From Mycolicibacterium sp. TUM20985 (lineage in GTDB: Bacteria > Actinomycetota > Actinomycetes > Mycobacteriales > Mycobacteriaceae): a stretch of DNA of 64,000 nt. The notes below the pieces were generated by a model, which saw nothing but the letters and a program-made list of their open reading frames with translations, was not told the DNA's origin and did no database searches. Numbering within the stretch: position 1 is the first letter of the stretch; each line of letters starts with the position of its first letter. The position numbers and the translations under genes were made by a program. Below are positions 7,763-15,888 of this stretch, one piece after another. The stretch covers positions 1,674,001 to 1,738,000 of the forward strand of contig NZ_AP027291.1 of the NCBI RefSeq assembly GCF_030295745.1, written 5' to 3'.

Positions 7763-8548
7763 TCAGGGCGCGGTCACGCCTGCGCGTCGCGTGAGATGGT
7801 CGATCTGCAGGTAGATCGCGTAGAGCACGAAGAACGGAAGGATCATGAACGGGACGTTCTCGGCGACGAATTTGAACCACAGGCCGAATGGCCCCTGGCC
7901 GATGTCGCCGAAGCCCGCCCGCACCTCCGAGAGGAAGTACACGCCGGTGCTGCTGATCAACATGGCGCATCCCGCGAAGGCCAACCACAGGCAACGAATC
8001 CGTGACTCGGTCGGCAGATTGGTGCGCATCAACCGGGTCCAGACCACGAACAACATGGTGCCGGTGAGCACGCCGACGAGTTCCAAGCCAAAGATCCAGT
8101 CATTGCCACTGGTATAGCGGGTGTCCGTCAGGCCGTACTGCCACCACAGCCATCCCCAGCCGGGGTCGGTGGTGGGCGTCCACAGCCCGAGTGGATGTCC
8201 AATGAGGAAGATTGTCTCGTAACCGAGCTGGCTACCGGCGGTGTACGGCAGATAGATCATCGTCAGCTCGGCCGCGCGCTCCAGCCGGGGGCGGTGCTCG
8301 CCGCGGCCGGTCCAGAAGTAGACCAGGGGTAACACGATCACCGGAATGCCGAAGAGCAAGTTGGCGATGACGTCGACGATGAAGGTGGGTGGCAACACCC
8401 CGAGGCCGACGCCCACGACGGCTCCTACGAAGGCCACGCTGGTGAACGCGGTCAGCGCGAGATAGGTCCGCCGCCGATGTGGTGCCCAGGGGCGGCTCAG
8501 GTTGAATTCTCGATCCGACGGGACCTGCGCAGCGACCTGAGATGTCAC
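7763..8548 (-). CDS. integral membrane protein, possibly EXPERA/emopamil-binding-like
   Basis: 261 residues with about six hydrophobic segments, covering residues 30-52, 60-77, 94-110, 150-170, 188-208 and 225-247. The piece WWQYGLTDTRYTSGNDWIFG followed by ELVGVLTGTMLF resembles the W-x-x-Y-x-x-x-D-S-R-Y...E core of the EXPERA (emopamil-binding, sterol isomerase) fold. That resemblance is by eye and is inference. If right, it would be a membrane protein handling a sterol-like lipid, which suits the neighbouring P450 and KshA-like genes. Otherwise it is a conserved membrane protein of unknown role. Confidence 0.65.
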   Translation of the reverse strand: MTSQVAAQVPSDREFNLSRPWAPHRRRTYLALTAFTSVAFVGAVVGVGLGVLPPTFIVDVIANLLFGIPVIVLPLVYFWTGRGEHRPRLERAAELTMIYLPYTAGSQLGYETIFLIGHPLGLWTPTTDPGWGWLWWQYGLTDTRYTSGNDWIFGLELVGVLTGTMLFVVWTRLMRTNLPTESRIRCLWLAFAGCAMLISSTGVYFLSEVRAGFGDIGQGPFGLWFKFVAENVPFMILPFFVLYAIYLQIDHLTRRAGVTAP

Positions 8549-8719
8549 GACGATGAGCTCCTACCTCGTGCGGTGTCGAGGCGGACGTTAGCCCTAGTGA
8601 AGGCCCCTTGCTGAGCATTCGCACAAACACCTGAGAAGTCAGGGGTTGACAGCGTGCGCCGTTCTGCATAACCGCCGTTGACGTGGTCCCGAACCCTATG
8701 GAAATGTGATAGTCATATG

Positions 8720-8736
8720 TGAGAATTGCGTTCTCG
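8720..8736. promoter_or_regulatory. TGAGAAT-type palindrome before P450
   Basis: TGAGAATTGCGTTCTCG, matching TGAGAAT-N3-ATTCTCA at 12 of 14 arm positions. It ends 25 bases before the P450 start codon. It is the leftmost member of a motif family repeated across the window. Confidence 0.6.
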
Positions 8737-8761
8737 CCCGCGAAGCGAAACAGGAGTGTGG

Positions 8762-10060
8762 ATGACGATCGATCCCGCAGGAATCGACTGGTTCAGAGAC
8801 CCGCGGCTGACCGCCGACCCGTATCCGTTCTTCAACGCGCTGCGCGACAAGTGCCCGGTCGAGCCCGAGGACCACTATGGCGTCACGATGGTGACCGGCT
8901 GGGAAGAGGCGGTCGCGGTCTACAACGACGACAAGACCTTCTCCTCTTGCCTCTCGGTGTCTGGACCGTTCCCCGGCTTCCCCGTCCCGCTCGAGGGTTT
9001 GGACGGGGAGACCGTGACCCGTCTGATCGAAGAGCATCGTGACGAACTGCCCTTCAGCGACCAGTTGCCCACCCTCGATCCACCGGTGCACACCAACCAT
9101 CGATCACTGATGATGCGCCTGATCACCCCCAAGCGCCTCAAGGAGAACGAGGACGCGATGTGGCAGCTGGCCGACGAGTGCCTCGACGACTTCCTGGCGC
9201 CCGGCAAGGGTGAGTTCATCAAGGGTTTCGCCAGCCCGTTCACGCTGCTGGTCATCGCCGATCTGCTGGGCATCCCCGCCGAGGACCGAAACGCGTTCGT
9301 GGACGGCATCTCCCAGCATTCGGGCGGCGGGGTGGGCAGCACCAGCAAGGAATCGCTGTCGCACTCTCCGTTGGAGTTCCTGTACGGCCAGTTCGAGGCC
9401 TACGTCGAGGACCGTCGGCGAAACCCGCGGGAAGACGTGCTGACCGGGATGGCCACCGCGCAGTTCCCCGACGGCACCACCCCCGCGCCCGGCGACGTGG
9501 CCCGCGTCGCCACGAACGTCTTCTCGGCCGGACAGGAGACCACAGTGCGGCTCCTGGGTACGGCGCTCAAGGTGCTCGGCGATCGTCCGGACATCCAGAA
9601 GCGGGTGCGCGAGGACCGCAGCCTGCTGCCCAACTTCATCGAGGAAGCGTTACGGCACGAAAGCCCCGTCAAGGGTGACTTCCGGCTGTCGCGTACCCCC
9701 GTCACCGTCGGTGAGCGCGAGCTCGCCGCGGGCACCACCGTGATGGTCGTCAACGGCGCGGCCAACCGCGATCCGCGCCGCTTCGACGACCCCGACGAGT
9801 TCGACCCGGCGCGAAAGAACGCCCGTCAGCATCTCGCCTTCGGGCGCGGCATCCACAGCTGCCCGGGAGCGCCGCTCGCCCGCGCGGAGACGCGCGTCGG
9901 CCTCGAACGCCTGCTCGACCGCACGTCCGACATCAGGATCTCCGAGGAGAAGCACGGTCCGGCGGGCCATCGCGACTACCGCTATATCCCGACGTTCATC
10001 CTGCGCGGGCTCACCGAACTGCACCTCGAGTTCGACGTCATCGAGTCCCGCGGCGCCTGA
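8762..10060 (+). CDS. cytochrome P450
   Basis: 432 residues; the ATG is preceded by AGGAG, so it is preferred over an in-frame upstream start. I-helix AGQET at 256-260, ExxR at E295/R298, and the heme loop FGRGIHSCPG with Cys367 as thiolate ligand. It would hydroxylate a lipophilic substrate with electrons from the ferredoxin gene that overlaps its stop by one base. It is closely similar to the P450 near 46 kb (shared RLKENED, LADECLDDF, EEKHGP and PTFILRGLTE segments), so the two are paralogues. Substrate unknown. Confidence 0.95.
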   Translation: MTIDPAGIDWFRDPRLTADPYPFFNALRDKCPVEPEDHYGVTMVTGWEEAVAVYNDDKTFSSCLSVSGPFPGFPVPLEGLDGETVTRLIEEHRDELPFSDQLPTLDPPVHTNHRSLMMRLITPKRLKENEDAMWQLADECLDDFLAPGKGEFIKGFASPFTLLVIADLLGIPAEDRNAFVDGISQHSGGGVGSTSKESLSHSPLEFLYGQFEAYVEDRRRNPREDVLTGMATAQFPDGTTPAPGDVARVATNVFSAGQETTVRLLGTALKVLGDRPDIQKRVREDRSLLPNFIEEALRHESPVKGDFRLSRTPVTVGERELAAGTTVMVVNGAANRDPRRFDDPDEFDPARKNARQHLAFGRGIHSCPGAPLARAETRVGLERLLDRTSDIRISEEKHGPAGHRDYRYIPTFILRGLTELHLEFDVIESRGA

Positions 10061-10248
10061 TGAGGGTGTTCGTCGACGAAGACCGTTGTGCGGGCCACGG
10101 CATGTGCCTGACGCTGTGCCCCGAGGTCTTCGAGATGACCGATGACGGCTGGGCGGTCGCCGATCCGGCGGACGTCCCAGAGGGACTCGAGGACTCCGCG
10201 AGGGAGGCCGTCGAGAATTGTCCGGAACGGGCGATATCCGAGCTCTAG
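10060..10248 (+). CDS. single-cluster ferredoxin (P450 partner)
   Basis: 62 residues, start sharing one base with the P450 stop. The cluster motif CAGHGMC gives Cys10, His13 and Cys16, with distal Cys53 in NCPE. This is the mycobacterial P450-associated 3Fe-4S type in which the second cysteine of a 4Fe motif is replaced, here by His. It should carry electrons from a reductase to the adjacent P450. Confidence 0.92.
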   Translation: MRVFVDEDRCAGHGMCLTLCPEVFEMTDDGWAVADPADVPEGLEDSAREAVENCPERAISEL

Positions 10249-10280
10249 CCGATCTACTTCACCGACGAGGAGATTCGTTC

Positions 10281-10565
10281 ATGCCCAAGGGATACGTGAT
10301 CATCACCGAAGACATCAAGGATCCGGCCGGTATGGCCGAGTACGGGAAGCTGGCGATGAAGGCGATGGGCGGCGCCACCATCCTCGCCGTCGATACGAAA
10401 CCGACTGTCCTGGAAGGTGAGTGGCCTGCCACGCAGACCGTCGTGCTCGAGTTCGAGTCCGTCGAGGCGGCCAGCGAGTGGTATCACTCCGACGCCTATC
10501 AGGAGGCCGCGAAGGTCCGGCTGGCCGCGGCCGACTGCAACGGGGTCATCGTCTCCGGGTTCTGA
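10281..10565 (+). CDS. DUF1330 family protein
   Basis: 94 residues from an ATG with AGGAG ten bases upstream. The sequence pattern KGYVIITEDIKDPAGMAEY, LEGEWPATQTVVLEFESVE and ASEWYHSDAYQEAAKVR is typical of DUF1330, small dimeric ferredoxin-like alpha+beta proteins. It lies 32 bases after the ferredoxin and probably in its transcript. Biochemical role unknown; some relatives sit in catabolic clusters. Confidence 0.85.
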   Translation: MPKGYVIITEDIKDPAGMAEYGKLAMKAMGGATILAVDTKPTVLEGEWPATQTVVLEFESVEAASEWYHSDAYQEAAKVRLAAADCNGVIVSGF

Positions 10566-10577
10566 GGCGTCGACCGG

Positions 10578-11198
10578 TCATTCGGACAGATAGGCGACCA
10601 GAGCCTTGGTCAAGGTCTCCCGCGCCACGTCGAGATCGGCGTAGGAACCCAGTTGACGCTCGGAGACCAGACCCCGCATCGCGCCGGGGATGAGGGTGGC
10701 CACGCCGTGCACTCGCTCCGGCGCGAGGTCGAGGTCGGCGAACGCCCGCTGGCACGTCTCGAGCCAGCTCTTCTCCCAGGAGGCGAGTTCGGCGGCCGTC
10801 CGGGGGTAGAGCCGCTCGAGTTCGTCGGGATCGCAGGGGAGGGCGGCGCGAAGGTTCTCGATCGCTCGCGAATCTGCCGATGACAGACCGTGATACAGCG
10901 TGTCGACGATGCGAGCGACCCGCCGGTGCAGAGTCGTGTCCGGCTCCACCGGCGTCGACAGCATGCCGGCCCGGCGTTCGGCGGTGCGATGCAGCACCGC
11001 GGCCCAGAAGCCGTCGACGTCGCCGAACTGGTACTTGACCGCACCCCAGGTGGCGCCGATGTCCTTGGCGATGCGGTTCGCCGACACCGAACCGGGATGT
11101 CCCGAGGCCAGTGATCGGAGCGCCGCCTCGAGGATGGTCTCTCGGGTGGCCAGGCCGCGGCGATTGGTGCGCCGCCCCACGATTCCCGCCTCGGTCAT
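10578..11198 (-). CDS. TetR family transcriptional regulator
   Basis: 206 residues from the ATG reading MTEAGIVGRRTNRRG; ATGs 24 and 66 bases further upstream are alternatives. The helix-turn-helix is visible in TRETILEAALRSLASGHPGS and IAKDIGATWGAVKYQFGDVD. It is divergent from a KshA-like oxygenase gene across an 87-base gap containing a spaced direct repeat, so it probably regulates that oxygenase operon and itself. Confidence 0.82.
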   Translation of the reverse strand: MTEAGIVGRRTNRRGLATRETILEAALRSLASGHPGSVSANRIAKDIGATWGAVKYQFGDVDGFWAAVLHRTAERRAGMLSTPVEPDTTLHRRVARIVDTLYHGLSSADSRAIENLRAALPCDPDELERLYPRTAAELASWEKSWLETCQRAFADLDLAPERVHGVATLIPGAMRGLVSERQLGSYADLDVARETLTKALVAYLSE

Positions 11199-11205
11199 TC
11201 GACGA

Positions 11206-11236
11206 TGATAGATCCCTGTCATTCTTTGATAGAGCC
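11206..11236. promoter_or_regulatory. spaced direct repeat between TetR and oxygenase genes
   Basis: TGATAGATCC and TGATAGAGCC, 9 of 10 identical, start 21 bases apart (two helical turns) in the gap between the divergent TetR and Rieske oxygenase genes. A TACTAT -10-like hexamer follows at 11240. A regulator-binding role is inference. Confidence 0.4.
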
Positions 11237-11285
11237 CTTTACTATTCGTGGAGGACGCGGGCACGACGAGGGAGGGAGGGGACCG

Positions 11286-12317
11286 ATGGCGAAGCCGCCG
11301 TTGTCGATGAAACCGACCGGATGGTTTCAGGTGGCGTGGTCAGACGAAATCGGGGTCGGCGACGTCCGCACGATGAAGTACTTCGGGCAGGAGCTGATCG
11401 CCTGGCGTGCCGAGTCGGGTCGGGTCACGGTGATGAACGCCTACTGCGAACACCTGGGCGCCCACCTCGGTTTCGGGGGCACCGTCGTGGGCGAGGTCGT
11501 GCAATGCCCGTTCCACGGCTGGCAGTGGAGCCAGGAGGGACGCAACGTCTGCATCCCCTACGAGGATCGCCCCAACCGCGGTCGACGGATCGCGACCTAC
11601 CCGGTGACCGAGCGCAACCAGTCCGTCTACGTCTGGCACGACATCGACGGCCGCGCACCGTTCTTCGAGGCCCCCGACGTCTTCGCGAGCTTCGCCGGCG
11701 CCGTCGACGTCGACGCGTACTACCCGCAGCAGCGGCTGTTTCGGCCCGGCCTGGAACTCCATCCGCAGTACGTGCTCGAGAACGGCGTCGACTTCGCCCA
11801 CTTCAAATACGTGCACGACACGCCGATCGTGCCGGTGTTCACCCGTCACGACTTCGCCGAGCCGGTGTCCTACGTCGACTTCACGATCACCTTCGAAGGT
11901 GATGACGGTCAGCGGATCGAGGACGTCGACAGCGGTGTGGAGGCCATCAACGGGGGCCTGGGCATCGCCGTCACGAAGAGCTGGGGGATGGTCGACAACC
12001 GCACCATCTCGGCCATCACCCCCGTCGACGAGTTCACCTCCGACGTGCGGTTCATGGTCTACATCGGACGCGTCCCCGGGCGCGAGGACCAGCGTGCCGA
12101 GGCCAAGGCCCGCGCCTTCGGCGAGGAGGTCATCCGCCAGTTCAGCCAGGACGTGCACATCTGGGCTCACCAGCGCTACTCCGACCCGCCCGCCCTGGCC
12201 AGCTCCGAGCAGGAGGGCTTCACCGCCATTCGCACGTGGGCCACACAGTTCTATCCCGACGGCAGGGGCGTCAGTGCCGCCGAGTTGGCTGCCACCCACG
12301 AAAGGCGAACGTCATGA
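11286..12317 (+). CDS. KshA-like Rieske oxygenase
   Basis: 343 residues from an ATG behind a GGGAGGGG stretch. The Rieske [2Fe-2S] ligands are Cys54/His56 (YCEHLGAH) and Cys74/His77 (CPFHGW). The catalytic domain has ENGVDFAHFKYVHD, the N-x-x-D-x-x-H-x4-H arrangement that binds mononuclear iron, in the form seen in 3-ketosteroid 9-alpha-hydroxylase (KshA). It should hydroxylate a steroid-like ring using an external reductase. No KshB-like reductase is next to it. It is one of two genes in an operon, divergent from a TetR gene; the true substrate is not shown by sequence. Confidence 0.88.
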   Translation: MAKPPLSMKPTGWFQVAWSDEIGVGDVRTMKYFGQELIAWRAESGRVTVMNAYCEHLGAHLGFGGTVVGEVVQCPFHGWQWSQEGRNVCIPYEDRPNRGRRIATYPVTERNQSVYVWHDIDGRAPFFEAPDVFASFAGAVDVDAYYPQQRLFRPGLELHPQYVLENGVDFAHFKYVHDTPIVPVFTRHDFAEPVSYVDFTITFEGDDGQRIEDVDSGVEAINGGLGIAVTKSWGMVDNRTISAITPVDEFTSDVRFMVYIGRVPGREDQRAEAKARAFGEEVIRQFSQDVHIWAHQRYSDPPALASSEQEGFTAIRTWATQFYPDGRGVSAAELAATHERRTS

Positions 12318-13405
12318 CCGAGGCCGCGACAGCGCCGATCACGGTATTCCAGGTTGCCACCGGCAACGTGGGCAGCGAGATGATCAGGCGTATCCAGACC
12401 CAACCGGATCTCAAGCTGATTGGCGTGCACTGCTATTCGCCGGACAAGATCGGCAAGGACGTCGGCGAGCTGGTGGGAATCGGGCCCGTCGGCGTCACCG
12501 CGACCGGCAGCGTCGAGGAGATCATCGCCGCCCGCCCGGACGTGCTCACCTTTCACGGCGTGTTCCCCGACGAGGATCTCTACGTCGAGGTGCTGGAGGC
12601 CGGTATCGACGTCGTCACCACCGCCGACTGGATCACCGGCTGGCACCGTGACCGCAACCATCCCCATCCGTCGGGCAAGCCGGTGTCGCAGCTGCTGGCC
12701 GAGGCCTGTGAGAAGGGCGGCTCGACGTTCTACGGCACGGGCATGAACCCCGGCGTGAATCAGATTCTGGGCGTGGCCTGTTCAGCCGACGTCGCCGACA
12801 TCGAGAACGTGACCACCATCGAGTCGGTCGACGTGTCGTGCCACCACTCGAAGGACACCTGGATCGAGGTCGGCTACGGGCTGCCTGTGGAAGACCCGAG
12901 CATCCCCGGCAAGTTGGAGAAGTACACCCGCGTCTTCGCCGACAGCGTGCTGATGATGGCCGACTGCTTCGGTCTGGAACTCGACGAGGTGAAGTTCAGC
13001 TACGAGCTCGGCGCGTGCACCAAGGACGTCGACCTGGGGTGGTACACCCTCCCCAAGGGCTCACTCGGTGGCAACTACATCAAGTATCAGGGCATGGTCG
13101 GCGGCGTGCCGCGGGTCGAGACGCACCTGGAGTGGCAGATGACGCCGCACACCGATCCCAGCTGGGACATCAAGGGCTGCTACATCACTCAGATCAAGGG
13201 CGACCCCTGCATCTACAACAAGCACATGATCTTTCCCAAGCCCGGCGTCGACCTGTCGAACCCTTCAGCGTTCGCGTCGATCGGCATGACGGTCACGGGC
13301 ATGCCCGCCCTGAACGCCATCAAGTCGGTGGTCGCGGCGCCGCCAGGACTGCTCACCAGCGCCGACCTGCCACTGCGTGGCTTCGCCGGCCGGTTCAAGC
13401 TCTAG
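12314..13405 (+). CDS. DapB-like NAD(P)-binding dehydrogenase
   Basis: 363 residues, start overlapping the oxygenase stop by four bases (ATGA). The Rossmann fold begins ITVFQVATGNVGSEMIRRIQ, and the N-terminal half follows the dihydrodipicolinate reductase-like superfamily (NAD(P)H-dependent amine/diaminopentanoate dehydrogenase type): HCYSPDKIGKDVG, TFHGVFPDEDLYVEVLEAGI, GTGMNPGVNQI. In mycobacteria such proteins are usually annotated only by the fold. Coupling to the KshA-like enzyme suggests oxidation or reduction of the hydroxylated product; that is inference. Confidence 0.8.
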   Translation: MTEAATAPITVFQVATGNVGSEMIRRIQTQPDLKLIGVHCYSPDKIGKDVGELVGIGPVGVTATGSVEEIIAARPDVLTFHGVFPDEDLYVEVLEAGIDVVTTADWITGWHRDRNHPHPSGKPVSQLLAEACEKGGSTFYGTGMNPGVNQILGVACSADVADIENVTTIESVDVSCHHSKDTWIEVGYGLPVEDPSIPGKLEKYTRVFADSVLMMADCFGLELDEVKFSYELGACTKDVDLGWYTLPKGSLGGNYIKYQGMVGGVPRVETHLEWQMTPHTDPSWDIKGCYITQIKGDPCIYNKHMIFPKPGVDLSNPSAFASIGMTVTGMPALNAIKSVVAAPPGLLTSADLPLRGFAGRFKL

Positions 13406-13551
13406 TCGGGGACGAGCGGCCCGACGGGCGCGGTCGTCGTCGCGTGGACCAGGAGCTCGGCGAGCTCGGCGGGCCGGGACTGGAACGGCGAGTGTGATGC
13501 GTCGATGGCCGCCCGGCGGTTGGCCAGGGTCGACTCCTCATCGCGGCGGAT
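13402..13551 (-). pseudogene. alpha/beta hydrolase C-terminal remnant
   Basis: The minus strand encodes, without a start codon, a 49-residue tail whose core reads AAIDASHSPFQSRPAELAEL and ends PVGPLVPD-stop. The D-x-S-H-S-P-F-x-S-R-P pattern is the C-terminus of alpha/beta hydrolases, where the His is the catalytic one. It begins immediately after the stop of the upstream ferredoxin and in the same frame, and its stop overlaps the convergent dehydrogenase by four bases. The rest of the hydrolase is missing, so this is a deletion remnant. Confidence 0.6.
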
Positions 13552-13752
13552 CTACTGGTCGACGATCGCGATGGCCTGCCGTGGACATTGCCGCACGGAT
13601 TCTCTGACCAGCTGCTCATTGTCGGGCGTCACGTCGTCGGTGAGCACGTGCAGGTAGTCCTGATCGTCCAGGTCGAACACCTCGGGGATGATGCCCATGC
13701 ACACCCCGTTGCTCTCACAGAGGCCGAAGTCGACCACGATCTTCTGGCTCAC
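13552..13752 (-). CDS. single-cluster ferredoxin (P450 partner)
   Basis: 66 residues from a GTG seven bases after the P450 stop; the frame is open upstream only within the P450. The cluster motif CESNGVC gives Cys12 and Cys18 with Asn15 at the variable position, and distal Cys56 in QCPR. The cysteine that usually follows (CP) is Ile-Pro here, which is not a cluster ligand. It should feed electrons to the adjacent P450. Its 3' neighbour is a broken hydrolase gene. Confidence 0.88.
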   Translation of the reverse strand: MSQKIVVDFGLCESNGVCMGIIPEVFDLDDQDYLHVLTDDVTPDNEQLVRESVRQCPRQAIAIVDQ

Positions 13753-13759
13753 GCGGTCG

Positions 13760-14962
13760 TCACCGCAGCACCTTGACCGGCACGTGGCTGAAGCCTGCGA
13801 CATTCTGCATGTTGACCCGTCGCAGACCCTCGAAGTCGACTTCGTAACGCGGCATGAAGTCGAGCAGATGCTCCAGCGCGAACGCCGTCTCCATGCGCGC
13901 CAACGCCGCCCCGAGGCAGCTGTGGATGCCGTAGCCCAGCCCGAGATTCTGGGCCTGCAGACGGTCGCGGTCGATGTCGAACGTCTCACCGTCGGTGAAG
14001 GCCTCGGGATCGCGGTTGGCCGACGCACCCATGAGGAAGACCGGCTTGCCCGCGGGGATCGTGCCGCTGGGGACGGTCACCTCCTTCAGGCTGTAACGCA
14101 CGTTGTACTGCACCGGTCCGACGTAACGCAGCAGCTCCTCCACCGCCGCGGGAATCTTGCTGCGATCGTCGAGCAACATCTGCCACTGTTCGGGGTACTG
14201 AGCGAACACCACCATGGCGCTGCCGACCAGTTTGGTCACGGTCTCGGCGCCCGCGCCCCCCAAGAGTGTGGTGAACCCGGTGATCTCGATGTCGTCGAGG
14301 CTTCGCATCTCGCCGTTCTCGCCGCGGATCTGGGCGGCGATCAGACGACTGATCATGTCGTCCTGCGGGTCCTTCCGTCGTTCCTGGACCAGACCGTAGT
14401 AGTACATCCCCGAGTCGATGTTGGCCTGCATGTTGTCGTCGTCAAGGTCGATTTGACCCGGCTTCCGGACCAAGCTCTTGTCGATCCAGTGCCGGACCTG
14501 CTGACGGAAGTCCTCCGGCACCCCGGCCATCCGGGTGATGACCTCCACCGGGAAGGGGCCGGAGAAGTCCTGCACGACGTCGAAGTGGTCGGGGTCGGCC
14601 TTTCCGAGATAGTGCCGGATCAGCTCGATGACAGTGTCCTTCTGCTCCTGAATCGCACGGGGAGTGAAGGCCTTGTTGACCAAGCTCCGCATGTGGCGGT
14701 GGTCGGGCGGGTCCATGAAGATGATCGACTTCTGGGGGACCTCACCGCTGCGCACCATGCTCAGGTCGCAACCGCGCGCCGACGAGAACGACTCGTGGTC
14801 CTTGAAGGCCGCCGCCACGTCCGCATGGCGCGTGAGTGCGTAGAAGTCGCACTCTTCGTCGTAGTAGAGGGGAGCCTCCTCACGCATCCGCGCGTACACC
14901 TCGTACGGGTTGGCGAAGTACTCCGCCGACACGGGGCTGAACACCAGTTTTGGCTTGGTCAC
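13760..14962 (-). CDS. cytochrome P450
   Basis: 400 residues from a GTG preceded by AGGAGG (spacing five); the frame is open upstream but without a comparable site. I-helix GGAGAET at 235-241, ExxR in EELLRY, and the heme loop LGYGIHSCLG with Cys349. The Phe that normally opens the heme loop is Leu342. It forms a two-gene unit with the downstream ferredoxin. Upstream lies the palindrome TACTGT-N7-ACAGTA. Substrate unknown. Confidence 0.94.
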   Translation of the reverse strand: MTKPKLVFSPVSAEYFANPYEVYARMREEAPLYYDEECDFYALTRHADVAAAFKDHESFSSARGCDLSMVRSGEVPQKSIIFMDPPDHRHMRSLVNKAFTPRAIQEQKDTVIELIRHYLGKADPDHFDVVQDFSGPFPVEVITRMAGVPEDFRQQVRHWIDKSLVRKPGQIDLDDDNMQANIDSGMYYYGLVQERRKDPQDDMISRLIAAQIRGENGEMRSLDDIEITGFTTLLGGAGAETVTKLVGSAMVVFAQYPEQWQMLLDDRSKIPAAVEELLRYVGPVQYNVRYSLKEVTVPSGTIPAGKPVFLMGASANRDPEAFTDGETFDIDRDRLQAQNLGLGYGIHSCLGAALARMETAFALEHLLDFMPRYEVDFEGLRRVNMQNVAGFSHVPVKVLR

Positions 14963-15016
14963 TTCATCCTCCTGGCGCCCGATCGTCAGGGCTGGAAACA
15001 TTACGGAAGGCCGTCG

Positions 15017-15035
15017 TACTGTAACGAAGACAGTA
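15017..15035. promoter_or_regulatory. palindrome upstream of P450-ferredoxin operon
   Basis: TACTGT, seven-base spacer, ACAGTA, perfect six-base arms, 54 bases upstream of the P450 GTG. Its position in the promoter region suggests a repressor site. It is unrelated to the TGAGAAT motif family. Confidence 0.45.
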
Positions 15036-15090
15036 TGCGCCACATGTGACGCTGACAACAGCGAATCGCCGTTCGTAGACCGACTAATCG

Positions 15091-15888
15091 CTACGTGGGG
15101 TGAGGCGTGCCTGCGTCGACGGCGGCGTCAAGGATCCCGAGGTCGCCGCCGAGGTCCGCGACGGTCCGACGGACGACGGCGACGTCCTTGCCGATGAACT
15201 CCCCGACGGCGGCGATGAAGGCCTTGGCCGAACCCGCCCCTGCGATCATGCTGAGCACGCGACTCTGCGAACTGCCGTGTGTCAACGCGTTGAGCAGCGC
15301 CGTTTCGTCGATGCCGAGCTCGGTGCCCAGCCGGGTTCCCTCGGCGACGAGGCCGATCTGCGCGGCGAACAACGTGTTGTTGACCAGCTTGACCAGTTGC
15401 CCGGCACCGGAGGCGCCGGCGTGCAGGATCGGGTCGCCGTACGCGCTGAGCACCGGCTGGACACGCGCCACCGCATCGTCGTCGCCGCCGACGAACAGGG
15501 TGACCCTGCCCGCCGCGATGTCGTGCGGACCGCCGCTGACCGGGGCGTCGACCACGCTGACGTCGCTCGCGGCCGCGGCGAGGTCCCGCGCCGTGTTCGG
15601 GCTGCCGGTGGTGTGCAGGATCAACGTCGAGCCCGGAGCCATCGCGGTCAGCAGGCCATCGTCGAGGCACACCCGTCTCACCTGTTCGTCGGTGAACACG
15701 CAGACGACGACGGACTCGGCGCCATCGGCGACGGCCGCGAGATCGGGAGCAGCTTGCGCGCCCAGTTCTGCGATCGAGGACCGCTTCTCGTCGGTGCGGC
15801 CGAGAACCGTGACCTGGTGGCCTGCTTCGACGAGGCGGCGCACCATCGGAGCTCCCATGCGGCCAGCGCCGACGAATCCGACGCGCAT
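15091..15888 (-). CDS. 3-hydroxyisobutyrate dehydrogenase-like oxidoreductase
   Basis: 265 residues. MRVGFVGAGRMGAPMVRRLV is the N-terminal NAD(P)-binding signature of the HIBADH/6-phosphogluconate dehydrogenase superfamily. It is followed by VVDAPVSGGPHDIAAGRVTL (substrate loop) and GAGQLVKLVNNTLFAAQIGL, which contains the catalytic Lys. Expected reaction: NAD(P)-dependent oxidation of a beta-hydroxy acid or its CoA-related form. The start is the ATG sharing one base with the stop of an adjacent paralogue. It is last in a six-gene minus-strand operon. Confidence 0.88.
   Translation of the reverse strand: MRVGFVGAGRMGAPMVRRLVEAGHQVTVLGRTDEKRSSIAELGAQAAPDLAAVADGAESVVVCVFTDEQVRRVCLDDGLLTAMAPGSTLILHTTGSPNTARDLAAAASDVSVVDAPVSGGPHDIAAGRVTLFVGGDDDAVARVQPVLSAYGDPILHAGASGAGQLVKLVNNTLFAAQIGLVAEGTRLGTELGIDETALLNALTHGSSQSRVLSMIAGAGSAKAFIAAVGEFIGKDVAVVRRTVADLGGDLGILDAAVDAGTPHPT

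Noticed and set aside
13395..13619. 74-codon minus-strand frame over the hydrolase remnant
   Set aside because: It is in a different frame from the recognisable DASHSPFQSRP segment and is Ser/Arg/Pro-rich.
13552..13752. Ferredoxin lacking a cluster cysteine
   Set aside because: The residue replaced by Ile is the Cys before Pro that does not ligate the single cluster; the three expected ligands (12, 18, 56) are present.
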